Assembly: GCF_000718775.1 (NCBI RefSeq)
Contig: NZ_JOCB01000018.1
Location: 27,137 to 91,136, forward strand
DNA from: Streptomyces sp. NRRL S-31
Lineage (GTDB): Bacteria > Actinomycetota > Actinomycetes > Streptomycetales > Streptomycetaceae
DNA length: 64,000 bases
Reading direction: 5' to 3'
Shown piece by piece: positions 43,913-52,597 of this stretch (its first letter is position 1; each line of letters opens with the position of its first letter). The notes under the pieces are model-generated. The model saw only the letters and a program-made list of their open reading frames with translations, had not been told where the DNA came from and searched no databases. Both the position numbers and the translations under genes were made by a program.

Positions 43913-44740
43913 TCAGGGTTTCACGGCCACCGCTCCGTACTGCGGTACCACGGCGGCGTCCGGCCCGGCGCGCCACCGCGAGCACGGCACCAGACCCGGC
44001 TCGACCGGCTCCAGACCGTCGAGGAACGCGGCGATCCCGGCCCGGCCGCGGGCGGTGATCGGCGGGGTGGCGTGGGCGTTCCAGAACTCCATCGCGGCGG
44101 TGTTGCCCTCGCCGCCCGCCTCGGCGTCCTGGGTCGGGTGGGTGAGCACCAGGTGGCTGCCGGAGGGGACCGCCGCCATGATCCGCCGGACGATGTCCCG
44201 GGCCTCGTCGGTGTCCGGCACGAAGTTGAGGATGCCCAGCATCATCACCGCGACCGGCCGGTCCAGGTCCAGGATCTCGGCGGCCTGTCGCACGATGACG
44301 TCCGGTTCGCGCACATCGGCGTCGATGTAGCCGGTGACGCCCTCGGGGGAGCCGGTGAGCAGCGAACGGGCGTGCACCAGCACGATCGGGTCGTTGTCGA
44401 CGTACACGATCCGTGACTCGGGCGCGATCCGCTGGGCGATCTCGTGGGTGTTGTCGGCCGTGGGCAGCCCGGTGCCGATGTCGAGGAACTGCCGCATCCC
44501 GCGCTCGGCGGCCAGGAACCGCACCGCCCGGCCCAGGAACTCCCGGTCCGCGCGGGCCACTTCGCGGATCACCGGGAACATGCCGGCCACCTGGTCGCCC
44601 ACCCGCTGGTCGACCAGGTAGTGGTCCTTGCCGCCGATCCAGTAGTTCCAGACGCGCGCGTTGTGCGCCACGGACGTGTCCAGCCGGGCCGATCCGGCCG
44701 TCCCGGCCGTCCCGGGCGTCGGGGAATCGCCTTCGCTCAC
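43913..44740 (-). CDS. SAM-dependent methyltransferase (DUF574 type)
   Basis: 275 residues from GTG 44740 (AAGGGG upstream). Family marks are TSVAHNARVWNYWIGGKDHY, DIGTGLPTADNTHEIAQ (SAM-binding), YVDNDPIVLVHARSLL and VMMLGILNFVPD. This group is very abundant in Streptomyces and its substrates are mostly unknown. It is the first gene of a probable four-gene minus-strand operon with the GS-like, amidohydrolase and NUDIX genes, 53 bp before the GS-like start. Confidence 0.9.
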   Translation of the reverse strand: MSEGDSPTPGTAGTAGSARLDTSVAHNARVWNYWIGGKDHYLVDQRVGDQVAGMFPVIREVARADREFLGRAVRFLAAERGMRQFLDIGTGLPTADNTHEIAQRIAPESRIVYVDNDPIVLVHARSLLTGSPEGVTGYIDADVREPDVIVRQAAEILDLDRPVAVMMLGILNFVPDTDEARDIVRRIMAAVPSGSHLVLTHPTQDAEAGGEGNTAAMEFWNAHATPPITARGRAGIAAFLDGLEPVEPGLVPCSRWRAGPDAAVVPQYGAVAVKP

Positions 44741-44926
44741 GTCGTCGCCCCTTCCCGCGTGCGGTGGTCCGCCGCCATTGTGCCGCCCCCCTGATCGAGC
44801 CGTCCCGGGAAACGCGCGGCGTGACGGCCCGGGCACCCTCCGGAGCGCCGCGGCGGATGCGGAACACTGGACGTCCGGGCCGCCCGCGGCCCGCCCCCGC
44901 AGCCCGCCCCCGACCGGAAGAAGGAC

Positions 44927-45781
44927 ATGCCCGCCACGCCCGCGCCCCTCCTCGACATCCCCGTCCCGCCCCCCGGCTCCGCCGGTATCAGGCTGATCGT
45001 CACCGACATGGACGGCACCCTGCTGGACGACGACAAGCGGATACCCGGCGACCTGTGGCCGACGCTCGCCGAACTGCGCCGCCGCGGGGTGCTGTTCAGT
45101 CCGGCGAGCGGCCGCCAGTACGCCACGCTGGCCCGGCAGTTCGCCGAGGTCGCCGAGGGCATGGTGTTCATCGCGGAGAACGGCACCTATGTGGTCCGCG
45201 ACGGCGTGGAGGTCAGCTCCGACCCGCTGGACCGCTCCGTCGCCCGGGACCTCGCCCGGACGGTACGGCGGCTGGTGGCGGACGGCGCCGACGTGGGCGC
45301 CGTGGTCTGCGGCAAGCGGGCGGCGTACGTCGAGCGGACCGACGAGGCGTTCCTTGCGCAGGTGCGGACGTACTACGTCGAACACCGGATCGTGGAGGAC
45401 GTCACCGCCGTCGAGGACGACGTGATCAAGGTGGCGCTGTTCGACTTCGGTCCCGCCGAGCGCACCACCGCCCCGGCCCTGGAGGGGTTCGCCGCCACCC
45501 ACCAGGTCGTCGTCTCCGGCGAGCACTGGGTCGACGTGATGAACCGCACCGCGAACAAGGGCGCCGCCCTGCGCGGCCTCCAGCGCGAGCTGGGCATCAC
45601 CCCCGCGCAGACCATGGTGTTCGGCGACTACCTCAACGACCTGGAGATGCTGGACGCCGCCGAGTGGTCCTTCGCCATGTCCAACGCCCATCCGGAGGTG
45701 CTCCGCAGGGCCCGCTACGTCGCCCCGTCCAACAACGACGACGGCGTGCTGCGGACCATCGCGCGGGTACTGGGCCTGTGA
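44927..45781 (+). CDS. Cof-type HAD-IIB phosphatase
   Basis: 284 residues from ATG 44927 (GAAGAAGGAC upstream). HAD motif I is VTDMDGTLLDDD, motif II is SPASGRQY, motif III Lys lies in NKGAALRGLQ and motif IV is FGDYLNDLEML. The type-IIB cap lies between II and III. Members dephosphorylate sugar phosphates, flavin precursors or PLP. It is divergent from the methyltransferase operon and ends at a shared terminator. Confidence 0.92.
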   Translation: MPATPAPLLDIPVPPPGSAGIRLIVTDMDGTLLDDDKRIPGDLWPTLAELRRRGVLFSPASGRQYATLARQFAEVAEGMVFIAENGTYVVRDGVEVSSDPLDRSVARDLARTVRRLVADGADVGAVVCGKRAAYVERTDEAFLAQVRTYYVEHRIVEDVTAVEDDVIKVALFDFGPAERTTAPALEGFAATHQVVVSGEHWVDVMNRTANKGAALRGLQRELGITPAQTMVFGDYLNDLEMLDAAEWSFAMSNAHPEVLRRARYVAPSNNDDGVLRTIARVLGL

Positions 45782-45827
45782 CGTCGCCGACGTGAGGTCG
45801 CCGACCGGCGCCGGGCGGAGCCGGTCT

Positions 45828-45844
45828 CCGGCCCGCCGGGCCGG
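45828..45844. terminator. Bidirectional hairpin between HAD and HhH genes
   Basis: CCGGCCCG and CGGGCCGG (45828-45835 with 45837-45844) form a compact palindrome between the convergent stops. Confidence 0.55.
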
Positions 45845-46492
45845 TCACGCGGCGCGGCGCAGGCAGTCCTCGGCCACGTGCGCGTCGAGTGCCGCCCGGA
45901 CCAGCGCGGCGGCCAGCGCGGCCGGCTCGGTGTCGCCGGCCAGCCCGGTCAGCTCGCCGGGGTCCTCCGGCAGACCGAGCCGCGCGGCGCCGGAGAGCGC
46001 CTTGGCGTCCAGGTAGGGCGCGATGTCCGGCCACACCCGCTGGGCCTCGCGCAGGAAGATGGAGGCACCGGCCGGCCCGATGCCCGGTGCCTCCTGGAGC
46101 AGGTCGCCGAGTGCCGCGACGTCGCCCGCCGCCTCCCGGTGCAGCCGGCGCAGGTCGCCGTGCCAGCGTTCGGTGAGCAGCGCGGCGCCGTCGCCGAGCT
46201 GGGTGGCCGTACGCTCGTCGTACCGGCGGTAGCCGCCCCGGCCCAGCGCGTCGACCCGGCGCTGCCACCCGGCCTCGGCCATCCGGCGCGGGCTGTCCAG
46301 CCGGTCCTCGTGCAGGGCGCGGGCGGCGGCCACCGCGACCGAGGCCCGGATCCGGGCGCTGAGCAGCAAGGACAGCACGTACAGCCGGTACAGCGGCTGC
46401 GGGGTGTCCGCGAGCCGGATGCCCGCCTCCTCGGCGTACGTCCGCCCGTGCGCGGTCAGCAGTTCGCGCAGGACCCGTGCGTCGCGGTTCAT
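45845..46492 (-). CDS. HhH-GPD-like DNA glycosylase/endonuclease family protein
   Basis: 215 residues from ATG 46492. The start RELLTAHGRTYAEEAGIRLA and LYVLSLLLSARIRASVAVAA resemble endonuclease III-like helices; the helix-hairpin-helix is LLQEAPGIGPAGASIFLREA, followed by YLDAKAL with the expected catalytic Asp. The catalytic Lys of EndoIII (GVGRKTA) is replaced by Ala, so it would be a monofunctional glycosylase if active. No C-terminal iron-sulfur cysteines are present. Confidence 0.75.
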   Translation of the reverse strand: MNRDARVLRELLTAHGRTYAEEAGIRLADTPQPLYRLYVLSLLLSARIRASVAVAAARALHEDRLDSPRRMAEAGWQRRVDALGRGGYRRYDERTATQLGDGAALLTERWHGDLRRLHREAAGDVAALGDLLQEAPGIGPAGASIFLREAQRVWPDIAPYLDAKALSGAARLGLPEDPGELTGLAGDTEPAALAAALVRAALDAHVAEDCLRRAA

Positions 46493-46522
46493 GGTGTACG
46501 CCGTTCCTCGCCGCCGGCCGGC

Positions 46523-46867
46523 CTACGGCTTCAGCGGGTCGTGGCCCAGCGTCATCAGCCGGTGCCTGCGCCGGGTGTCCTCGGGGGTGTTCTCCGGTTC
46601 CGGCTCGTTCTCCACGTCGGCCAGTTCGTCGACGGTGTCGACGACCTCGTGCATCACGCGGATGTCGGCGTCGGTGAGGTCGGTACGGCGCTTCTGGAGG
46701 ATCGCGAGCACGTGCTGGCCGGTGGGCGTGCCCGCCCGCTCCGGCAGCGGTTCCGTCTCCTCGTCGGCGTCCCGGACCTTCAGCCAGGCCGCGAGTTCCG
46801 CCGAGGTCATGTTCACCACGCGGTGGAAGTCCTGCCACAGTGCGTCGAGTTCCAGGGAGTCGGCCAT
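46523..46867 (-). CDS. DUF3140-family protein
   Basis: 114 residues from ATG 46867. LWQDFHRVVNMTSAELAAWL is the DUF3140 hallmark; LAILQKRRTDLTDADIRVMH and an acidic C-terminal part follow. These small soluble proteins, possibly nucleic-acid-associated, are common in actinobacteria and often lie near DNA-protection genes. It lies between a glycosylase-like gene and dps, on the same strand as both, which suggests a DNA-protection set. Confidence 0.8.
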   Translation of the reverse strand: MADSLELDALWQDFHRVVNMTSAELAAWLKVRDADEETEPLPERAGTPTGQHVLAILQKRRTDLTDADIRVMHEVVDTVDELADVENEPEPENTPEDTRRRHRLMTLGHDPLKP

Positions 46868-46879
46868 GGGTCTTCCCTT

Positions 46880-46962
46880 TCGTGCGGGAGGCTTCGTGCG
46901 CGAAGTCTCGTGCGCGAAGTCTCGTGCGAGGGTCTTCGTGCGAGGGCCTTCGTGCGGGAGGT
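46880..46962. repeat. 14-bp tandem repeat between dps and the DUF3140 gene
   Basis: Six head-to-tail units of TCGTGCGNGNNGNC type (for example TCGTGCGCGAAGTC twice, 46894-46921, and TCGTGCGAGGGTCT / TCGTGCGAGGGCCT). They fill most of the gap upstream of the DUF3140 start. Confidence 0.85.
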
Positions 46963-46986
46963 TCGTGGGCAGGGTGCGTGCGGGCG

Positions 46987-47475
46987 CTAGCCCGCGTCAC
47001 CGCGCGGCTGGTTCTCCGCCTGGAACATCCAGCGCTGCTTCTCCAGGTCCGCCGTGACGGCGATCAGCAGGTCCTGCGTGACCGGATCGGCCCGCTCGGT
47101 CGCCTCGATCCGCTCGCGCAGCCGGCCGACGGCCGCCTCCAGGGACGACACCATCAGCGCCACGACCTCCGTGTCCCGCAGCCAGCCGTCCTTGGCGCCG
47201 GGCAGCGCGAAGGCCGACGCGATCGTCTCCGGCCGGCCGTCCGGCGGCACGCCCAGCGCGGCGGCCCGCTCGGCCACCGTGTCGGCATGGGCGCGGGCGG
47301 CGTCGACGACCTCGTCCAGCTGGAGGTGGATCGACCGGAACCGCGAGCCCACCACGTTCCAGTGCGCCTGCTTGCCGACCAGCGAAAGTCCGAGCAGGTC
47401 GACGAGGGTGTCCTGGAGGGCGGTGCCGGTGACGCGGAGCGCCTCCTCGGGCAGGGTGCTCTTGACCACGGTCAT
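46987..47475 (-). CDS. dps: Dps-family DNA-protection / ferritin-like protein
   Basis: 162 residues from ATG 47475 (AAGGGGA upstream). Ferroxidase-centre residues are in GKQAHWNVVG, FRSIHLQLDEVVDAARAHAD and TVAERAAALG, the intersubunit arrangement of Dps. It should form a dodecamer that stores iron, consumes peroxide and may coat DNA. Streptomyces have several dps genes; which one this is cannot be told. It is read towards the DUF3140 gene. Confidence 0.92.
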   Translation of the reverse strand: MTVVKSTLPEEALRVTGTALQDTLVDLLGLSLVGKQAHWNVVGSRFRSIHLQLDEVVDAARAHADTVAERAAALGVPPDGRPETIASAFALPGAKDGWLRDTEVVALMVSSLEAAVGRLRERIEATERADPVTQDLLIAVTADLEKQRWMFQAENQPRGDAG

Positions 47476-47559
47476 CGTGTGCGGATCCCCTTCCGTCAGT
47501 GGTCTGCGGTCATGTCCGCCAGGGCGGGTGCCCCTGGCGCGGGGAGGCAAACAGGCTGA

Positions 47560-47814
47560 TCAGCGGGGCAGCACCCGGTCGGGGAAGCGGATCGTCTCCG
47601 GGTGGGCCGCCGCCCGGTCCGTCTCGTGGAACACCTCGTGCCGCGCCCCGGGGAAGATCCGCTCGGTCAGCCGGCCGCCGTACCCGGCGTGGTCCGGCCC
47701 GTACACGGCGGACCCGTACCCGGTGAGCAGGGCGGCCGGTTCCTGGTGCCGGCCGGTGTGCTCGCCGTACCCGGGGGTCAGGAGCACCAGCAGGCGGGGG
47801 CCGGTTGCGGCCAC
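47560..47814 (-). pseudogene. Alpha/beta hydrolase (monoacylglycerol-lipase-like) remnant
   Basis: An 84-codon frame from GTG 47814 starts like a monoacylglycerol lipase (LLTPGYGEHTGRHQEPAALL, AVYGPDHAGYG). It then jumps to the C-terminal end LTERIFPGARHEVFHETDRA with the catalytic His. The middle, with the nucleophile GxSxG, is missing, so the product cannot be an active hydrolase. It resembles the transporter remnant at 32680 in having both ends fused in frame. Confidence 0.6.
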
Positions 47815-47935
47815 CCGCGTACGGCGAGGGCCCCGTGCGTGCCGTCGAGGACGTGCTCGCGGACGTGGCGTATGTCTCCTCCGGCTGCCGCGGTGAAGGT
47901 ACCGGGAGATCTTCCCAGCGGGGCGGGCGGCGGTC

Positions 47936-47959
47936 TATAGTCGAAAACTAGCAGTGCTA
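47936..47959 (+). promoter_or_regulatory. Promoter -10 and operator of the thiolase operon
   Basis: A -10 TATAGT (47936-47941) is followed at the likely start site by TAGCA-G-TGCTA (47949-47959), set in AT-rich AAAACTAGCAGTGCTAATTA. Such a palindrome at +1 would act as a repressor site, probably for a TetR- or MarR-type acyl-CoA sensor encoded elsewhere. Confidence 0.6.
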
Positions 47960-48020
47960 ATTAACAGGTGCTGTGCAGCTCCGAGCTGATCCACAGCGTC
48001 GTAGGTCAGGAGACCCAGCC

Positions 48021-49208
48021 GTGCGTCCCGTCCACTTCGCGGCCGCCCGCCGCACCCCCATCGGCAAGTTGCGCGGAGCCCTCTCCCCGATCCGTCCCGA
48101 CGACCTGGCCGCGACCGTGATCCGCCACCTGGTGGCCGAGGTACCCGCGCTCGACCCGGCCCGGATCGACGACGTCTACTGGGGCGCCGCCAACCAGGCA
48201 GGCGAGGACAACCGCAACGTCGCCCGGATGGCCGCCCTGCTCGCCGGACTGCCCGACTCGGTACCCGGCGCCACCGTCAACCGGCTGTGCGCCTCCGGAC
48301 TCGAAGCGGTCACCGCCGCCGCCCGGACCATCGCCGCGGGCGAGGCCGACATCGTGATCGCCGGCGGCTCCGAGTCGATGAGCCGCGCCCCCTTCGTGCT
48401 GCCCCGGCCCGACGAGGCCCTGCCGCAGCGCATGGAGACCCATGACACCCGGCTCGGCTGGCGGCTGGTCAACCCCGCCATGAAGGAGCTGCACGGGGTG
48501 CTCTCCATGGGCGAGACCGCCGAGGAGGTCGCGTCCCGGTACGGCATCTCCCGCGCGCGCCAGGACGAGTTCGCCCTGCGCAGCCACCAACTGGCCGCCG
48601 CCGCCCGCAAGGACGGCCGCTTCGCCGGCGAACTCCTCCCCGTGGAGCGGCCGGACGGCATCACCGTCGAGCAGGACGAGTCCGTCCGCGAGGACACCTC
48701 GCTGGAGAAGCTGTCCCGGCTCAAGCCGGTCTTCCGGGCCGGCGGCACCGTCACCGCCGGGAACGCCTCGCCGATGAACGACGGCGCCGCCGGTCTGCTG
48801 CTGGTCAGCGAAGAGGCCCTGGCCGAGCTGGGACTCCAGTCCCTCGGCCGGTACGTCGCGGGCGCCTCCGCCGGTGTCCACCCCGACGTGATGGGCCTCG
48901 GCCCGGTCCCCGCCACCCGCAAGGCGCTGGCCCGGGCCGGCTGGGAGATCGGCGACCTCCAGGAGGCCGAGTTCAACGAGGCGTTCGCCGCCCAGGCCCT
49001 CGCCTGCGTCGACCAGCTGGGCATCGACCCGGACCTGGTGAACCCGACCGGCGGCGCCATCGCCCTCGGCCACCCCCTCGGCTGCTCCGGCGCCCGCATC
49101 CTCACCACCCTGCTGCACCGGATGCGGCGCACGGGCGCGGGGCGCGGTCTCGCCACCATGTGCGTGGGGGTGGGGCAGGGCACCGCGGTGCTGGTCGAGC
49201 GGGACTGA
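48021..49208 (+). CDS. Thiolase (acetyl-CoA acetyltransferase)
   Basis: 395 residues from GTG 48021 (CAGGAG upstream). The nucleophile Cys lies in NRLCASGLEAV, followed by AGGSESMSRAPF, EAEFNEAFAAQ, GGAIALGHPLGCSGAR and the second active Cys in MCVGVGQG. It cuts or forms beta-ketoacyl-CoA; with the ligase gene that follows it suggests fatty-acid or aromatic-acid degradation. The PcaF-like (beta-ketoadipyl-CoA thiolase) subtype is possible. Confidence 0.93.
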   Translation: MRPVHFAAARRTPIGKLRGALSPIRPDDLAATVIRHLVAEVPALDPARIDDVYWGAANQAGEDNRNVARMAALLAGLPDSVPGATVNRLCASGLEAVTAAARTIAAGEADIVIAGGSESMSRAPFVLPRPDEALPQRMETHDTRLGWRLVNPAMKELHGVLSMGETAEEVASRYGISRARQDEFALRSHQLAAAARKDGRFAGELLPVERPDGITVEQDESVREDTSLEKLSRLKPVFRAGGTVTAGNASPMNDGAAGLLLVSEEALAELGLQSLGRYVAGASAGVHPDVMGLGPVPATRKALARAGWEIGDLQEAEFNEAFAAQALACVDQLGIDPDLVNPTGGAIALGHPLGCSGARILTTLLHRMRRTGAGRGLATMCVGVGQGTAVLVERD

Positions 49209-49226
49209 GACGTCAGCGACGGGGGG

Positions 49227-49246
49227 GGCTCCCCGCGCGGGGAGCC
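49227..49246 (+). terminator. Palindrome between thiolase and ligase genes
   Basis: GGCTCCCC-GCGC-GGGGAGCC, a perfect hairpin in the 77-bp gap. It may attenuate the downstream gene or protect the mRNA end rather than stop all transcription. Confidence 0.5.
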
Positions 49247-49285
49247 GGTAGTACGAGCCGCAGCAAGGAAACGGAGGAGCACTCC

Positions 49286-50800
49286 ATGGCAACCCTGTCC
49301 GTCGCCGCCATCCTCGCCGAGAACGCCCGGCGCCGCCCCGACCGGACCGCCCTGGTCGAGGGCGAACTGCGGCTCACCTTCGCCGAGGCGTGGCAGCGGG
49401 CGCTGGCCCGGGCGGGCGCGCTCACCGGCCTCGGCGTACGGCCCGGCGACCGGGTCGCCCTGATGGCCCCCAACACCGCCGAGTTCCCCCTCGCGTACTA
49501 CGCGATCGCCGCGGCGGGCGGGGTCGTCGTCCCCGTCCACCTGCTGCTGTCCGCGGACGAGGTCGAGCACGTGCTGCGGGACAGCGGGGCGACCCTGCTG
49601 CTGGTCCATCCGGCCCAGGCCCGGACCGGAGGGGCCGCCGCCGACGCCCTGGGACTGCGCACCGTCACCCTGGGCGAGGAGTTCGACCGGCTCGCGGCCG
49701 ACGCCGAGCCGCTGCCCTCGTACGTCACCCGGGCGGCCGACGACCCGGCGGTCGTCTTCTACACCAGCGGTACGACCGGTGTCCCCAAAGGCGCCGTGCT
49801 CAGCCACTTCAACCTGGTGATGAACGCGACCGTCAACGCCTTCGACGCCAACGACATCCGCGCCGACGACATCGCCCTGGGCGCCCTGCCGCTGTTCCAC
49901 GCCTTCGGCCAGACGGTGTCGCTGAACTCCACCTGGCGGGCGGGCGCCACCCTGGTGCTGCTGCCCCGCTTCGACGCGGCCCGGGCGATCGAACTGATGG
50001 TGCGCGAGGGTGTGAACACCTTCCACGGCGTGCCGACCATGTTCGTCGCCCTCGCGGCGGCGGCCGGGGACGCCGGCCGGCTCCCGGAGCTGCGGGTGTG
50101 CGTCTCCGGCGGGGCCTCGCTGCCGGTCGCCGTGCTGGAGCGGTTCGAGACCGCGTTCGGGGCGAGGATCTGCGAGGGGTACGGGCTGTCGGAGACCTCG
50201 CCGGCCGCCGCCGTCAACCAGCCGGTGTTCGGCACGAAGGCCGGCACCATCGGCCACCCGCTGTGGGGTGTCGACGTGGAGATCGCCCGTGCCGAGGTGG
50301 AGGACCGGATCGAGCTGCTGCCGCCCGGCGAGCGGGGCGAGGTCGTCATCCGCGGCCACAACGTCTTCTCCGGCTACCTCGGCCGGCCCGAGGCCACCGC
50401 GGAGGCGCTGGTGGATGGCTGGTTCCGCACCGGCGACCTCGGCACCAAGGACGAGGAGGGCTTCCTGCGGATCGTCGACCGCAAGAAGGACGTGATCATC
50501 CGCGGCGGCTACAACGTCTACCCGAGGGAGGTCGAGGAGGTCCTGACACGGCATCCGGGGATCGCCCAGGCGGCGGTCATCGGCCTGCCCGACGAGCTGC
50601 ACGGCGAGGAGGTCTGCGCGGTCGTCGTCCCGGCACCGGGCACCGTCCCGGACGCCGCCGCGCTCACCGAGTGGTCCAAGGAGCACCTGGGCAGGCACAA
50701 GTACCCGCGGCGCGTGGAGTTCACGGACGCGCTGCCGCTGGGGCCGAGCATGAAGGTGCTGAAGCGGGAACTGCGGGAACGGTACGCGGACCGGACATGA
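49286..50800 (+). CDS. Long/medium-chain acyl-CoA synthetase (AMP-forming)
   Basis: 504 residues from ATG 49286 (ACGGAGGAG upstream). ANL-superfamily motifs: A3 YTSGTTGVPKGAVLSH, A5 YGLSETSP, A7 GWFRTGDLG, A8 RKKDVIIRGGYNVYPREVE, and the catalytic Lys near the end in PSMKVLKRELR. It activates a fatty or aryl acid to its CoA thioester, feeding the thiolase encoded upstream. Confidence 0.93.
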   Translation: MATLSVAAILAENARRRPDRTALVEGELRLTFAEAWQRALARAGALTGLGVRPGDRVALMAPNTAEFPLAYYAIAAAGGVVVPVHLLLSADEVEHVLRDSGATLLLVHPAQARTGGAAADALGLRTVTLGEEFDRLAADAEPLPSYVTRAADDPAVVFYTSGTTGVPKGAVLSHFNLVMNATVNAFDANDIRADDIALGALPLFHAFGQTVSLNSTWRAGATLVLLPRFDAARAIELMVREGVNTFHGVPTMFVALAAAAGDAGRLPELRVCVSGGASLPVAVLERFETAFGARICEGYGLSETSPAAAVNQPVFGTKAGTIGHPLWGVDVEIARAEVEDRIELLPPGERGEVVIRGHNVFSGYLGRPEATAEALVDGWFRTGDLGTKDEEGFLRIVDRKKDVIIRGGYNVYPREVEEVLTRHPGIAQAAVIGLPDELHGEEVCAVVVPAPGTVPDAAALTEWSKEHLGRHKYPRRVEFTDALPLGPSMKVLKRELRERYADRT

Positions 50801-50872
50801 CGGACGGCAGGCGCCAACCGGCGAGACGCTCCTTACGCCGGGCTCTTGTCCGGACATAGCATCGGTCTCCGC

Positions 50873-51646
50873 ATGAACACGATGACACTCTGGCACCTGT
50901 CCGGCTGGGAGTTCGCCGCGCTCGCCTTCGCGGCCCTGATGGTCGGCTTGTCCAAGACCGCGGTCAGCGGGGCCAACACGGTCAGCCTCGCGCTGTTCGC
51001 GGCCGTGCTGCCCGCCCGCGCCTCCACCGGCGTGCTGCTGCCCGTCCTGATCGCCGGCGACGTGCTCGCCGTCCTCACCTACCGGCGGCACGCCCACTGG
51101 CCCACCCTCTGGCGGCTCTTCCCGGCCGTGGCGGCGGGCGTGCTGGCCGGCACCCTGTTCCTGGCGTGGGCCGACGACTCGATGGTGCGGACCTCGATCG
51201 GGGCGATCCTGCTGCTGATGGCCGGGGTGACGGTGTGGCGCCGGCGGACCGCCGGGACCCCCGGGGCACCGGAGGCCGTGACCGACCGGGCGGGCCGGCT
51301 GAAGGCCCGCTCGTACGGCGTGCTCGGCGGGTTCACCACGATGGTGGCCAACGCCGGCGGGCCGGTCATGTCGCTCTACCTGCTCTCCGCGGGCTTCCGT
51401 AAACTCGGCTTCCTGGGCACCTCCGCCTTCTTCTTCCTCATCGTGAACGTCTCCAAGGTGCCGTTCAGCGCGGCCCTGGGACTGATCGACCGGCGCTCCC
51501 TGCTCCTCGACGCCGCGCTCGTGGTGTTCGTCGTGCCCGGCGCGCTGCTCGGCAAGTGGGCCGTGCACCGCATCAACCAGCGGCTCTTCGAACAACTCGT
51601 GATCGCGGCGACGATCGCGGGCGGGGTGCAGCTGCTGCTGCGCTAG
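50873..51646 (+). CDS. TSUP (TauE/SafE) family permease
   Basis: 257 residues from ATG 50873; ATG 50882 is an alternative. Eight or so membrane helices with the TSUP duplicated motif (LMVGLSKTAVSGANTVSLAL and, in the second half, GGFTTMVANAGGPVMSLYLL). These carry sulfite, sulfoacetate, taurine or other organic anions. It follows the ligase gene by 72 bp but likely has its own promoter (CATAGC near 50855). Substrate unknown. Confidence 0.9.
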   Translation: MNTMTLWHLSGWEFAALAFAALMVGLSKTAVSGANTVSLALFAAVLPARASTGVLLPVLIAGDVLAVLTYRRHAHWPTLWRLFPAVAAGVLAGTLFLAWADDSMVRTSIGAILLLMAGVTVWRRRTAGTPGAPEAVTDRAGRLKARSYGVLGGFTTMVANAGGPVMSLYLLSAGFRKLGFLGTSAFFFLIVNVSKVPFSAALGLIDRRSLLLDAALVVFVVPGALLGKWAVHRINQRLFEQLVIAATIAGGVQLLLR

Positions 51647-51668
51647 CCCCGGCCCCGGCCCCGACCGC

Positions 51669-52457
51669 TCAGTCCTGAGCCGGCCGGTCACGCGCCGGGT
51701 GGCGGCGCAGCAGATACGTGTCCATGATCCAGCCCTTGCGCTCGCGCGCCTCCGCCCGCAGCCGCTCGATGCGCGGACCGGCCTCGGCGATCGGCCCGGC
51801 GGCGAGGATCTCGTCCGGCGTGCCGATGTAGGCACCCCAGTAGATGTCCATGTCCTCCTCGGCGTACCGCCGGAAGGCCTGGTGCGCGTCCAGCATCACG
51901 ACCACGTCGTCCACCCCCTCCGGGAAGCCCTCGGCCAGCCGCCGTCCCGTGGTGATCTGCACCGGCCGGGCGACCCGGTTCAGCCCCGTGCGGTGCCGGG
52001 CGACCAGGGCGGAGACGCTGCTGATGCCGGGCACCACGTCGTACGCGAACTCCACCGCGCCCCGCTCCAGCACCTCCTGGAGGATGCCCAGCGTGCTGTC
52101 GTACAGCGCCGGGTCCCCCCAGACCAGGAAGGCACCGGTGCCGTCCTCGTCCAGCTCCCCGGCGATCAGCCGCTCGTAGATCCCGGCGCGGGCGCTGCGC
52201 CAGCCCCCGACGGCCGGGGAGTAGGCCGCCCCGCCCGCCGCACGGTCCCGCTCGGGGTCACGGGCCTCCACCACCCGGTACGACCCCCCGGGCAGATGCG
52301 CGTCGAGGATGTCCCGGCGGAGCCGGGTGAGATCGCCCTTCACCTCACCCTTGTCCAGCAGGAAGAACACGTCCGTGCTCCGCAGCGCCTTGACCGCCTG
52401 AAGGGTCAGCTGGTCGGGGTCGCCCGCGCCGATACCGATGACATGAATCTTTCGCAC
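51669..52457 (-). CDS. cobF: Precorrin-6A synthase (deacetylating) CobF
   Basis: 262 residues from GTG 52457; a GTG six codons upstream (52475) is possible. Tetrapyrrole methylase fold: RKIHVIGIGAGDPDQLTLQA at the start, FLVWGDPALYDSTLGILQE (the GDP loop) and VVPGISSVSALVARH for SAM binding. CobF methylates C-1 of precorrin-5 and removes the acetyl group in the aerobic cobalamin route. It stands apart from other cob genes here. Confidence 0.92.
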   Translation of the reverse strand: MRKIHVIGIGAGDPDQLTLQAVKALRSTDVFFLLDKGEVKGDLTRLRRDILDAHLPGGSYRVVEARDPERDRAAGGAAYSPAVGGWRSARAGIYERLIAGELDEDGTGAFLVWGDPALYDSTLGILQEVLERGAVEFAYDVVPGISSVSALVARHRTGLNRVARPVQITTGRRLAEGFPEGVDDVVVMLDAHQAFRRYAEEDMDIYWGAYIGTPDEILAAGPIAEAGPRIERLRAEARERKGWIMDTYLLRRHPARDRPAQD

Positions 52458-52597
52458 ACCCCGAGTCTGCCGCACGCCACCGACAGCGCGTCCACCGCCT
52501 CCGCACCCTCGGTGACGACCCGCCGGTCACACGCCTCCGTCCGCCGCCGGCGGCCCCGCCGACCGCCCGCGGTCCGTCCCGCGCCCGGCGTACGGCG

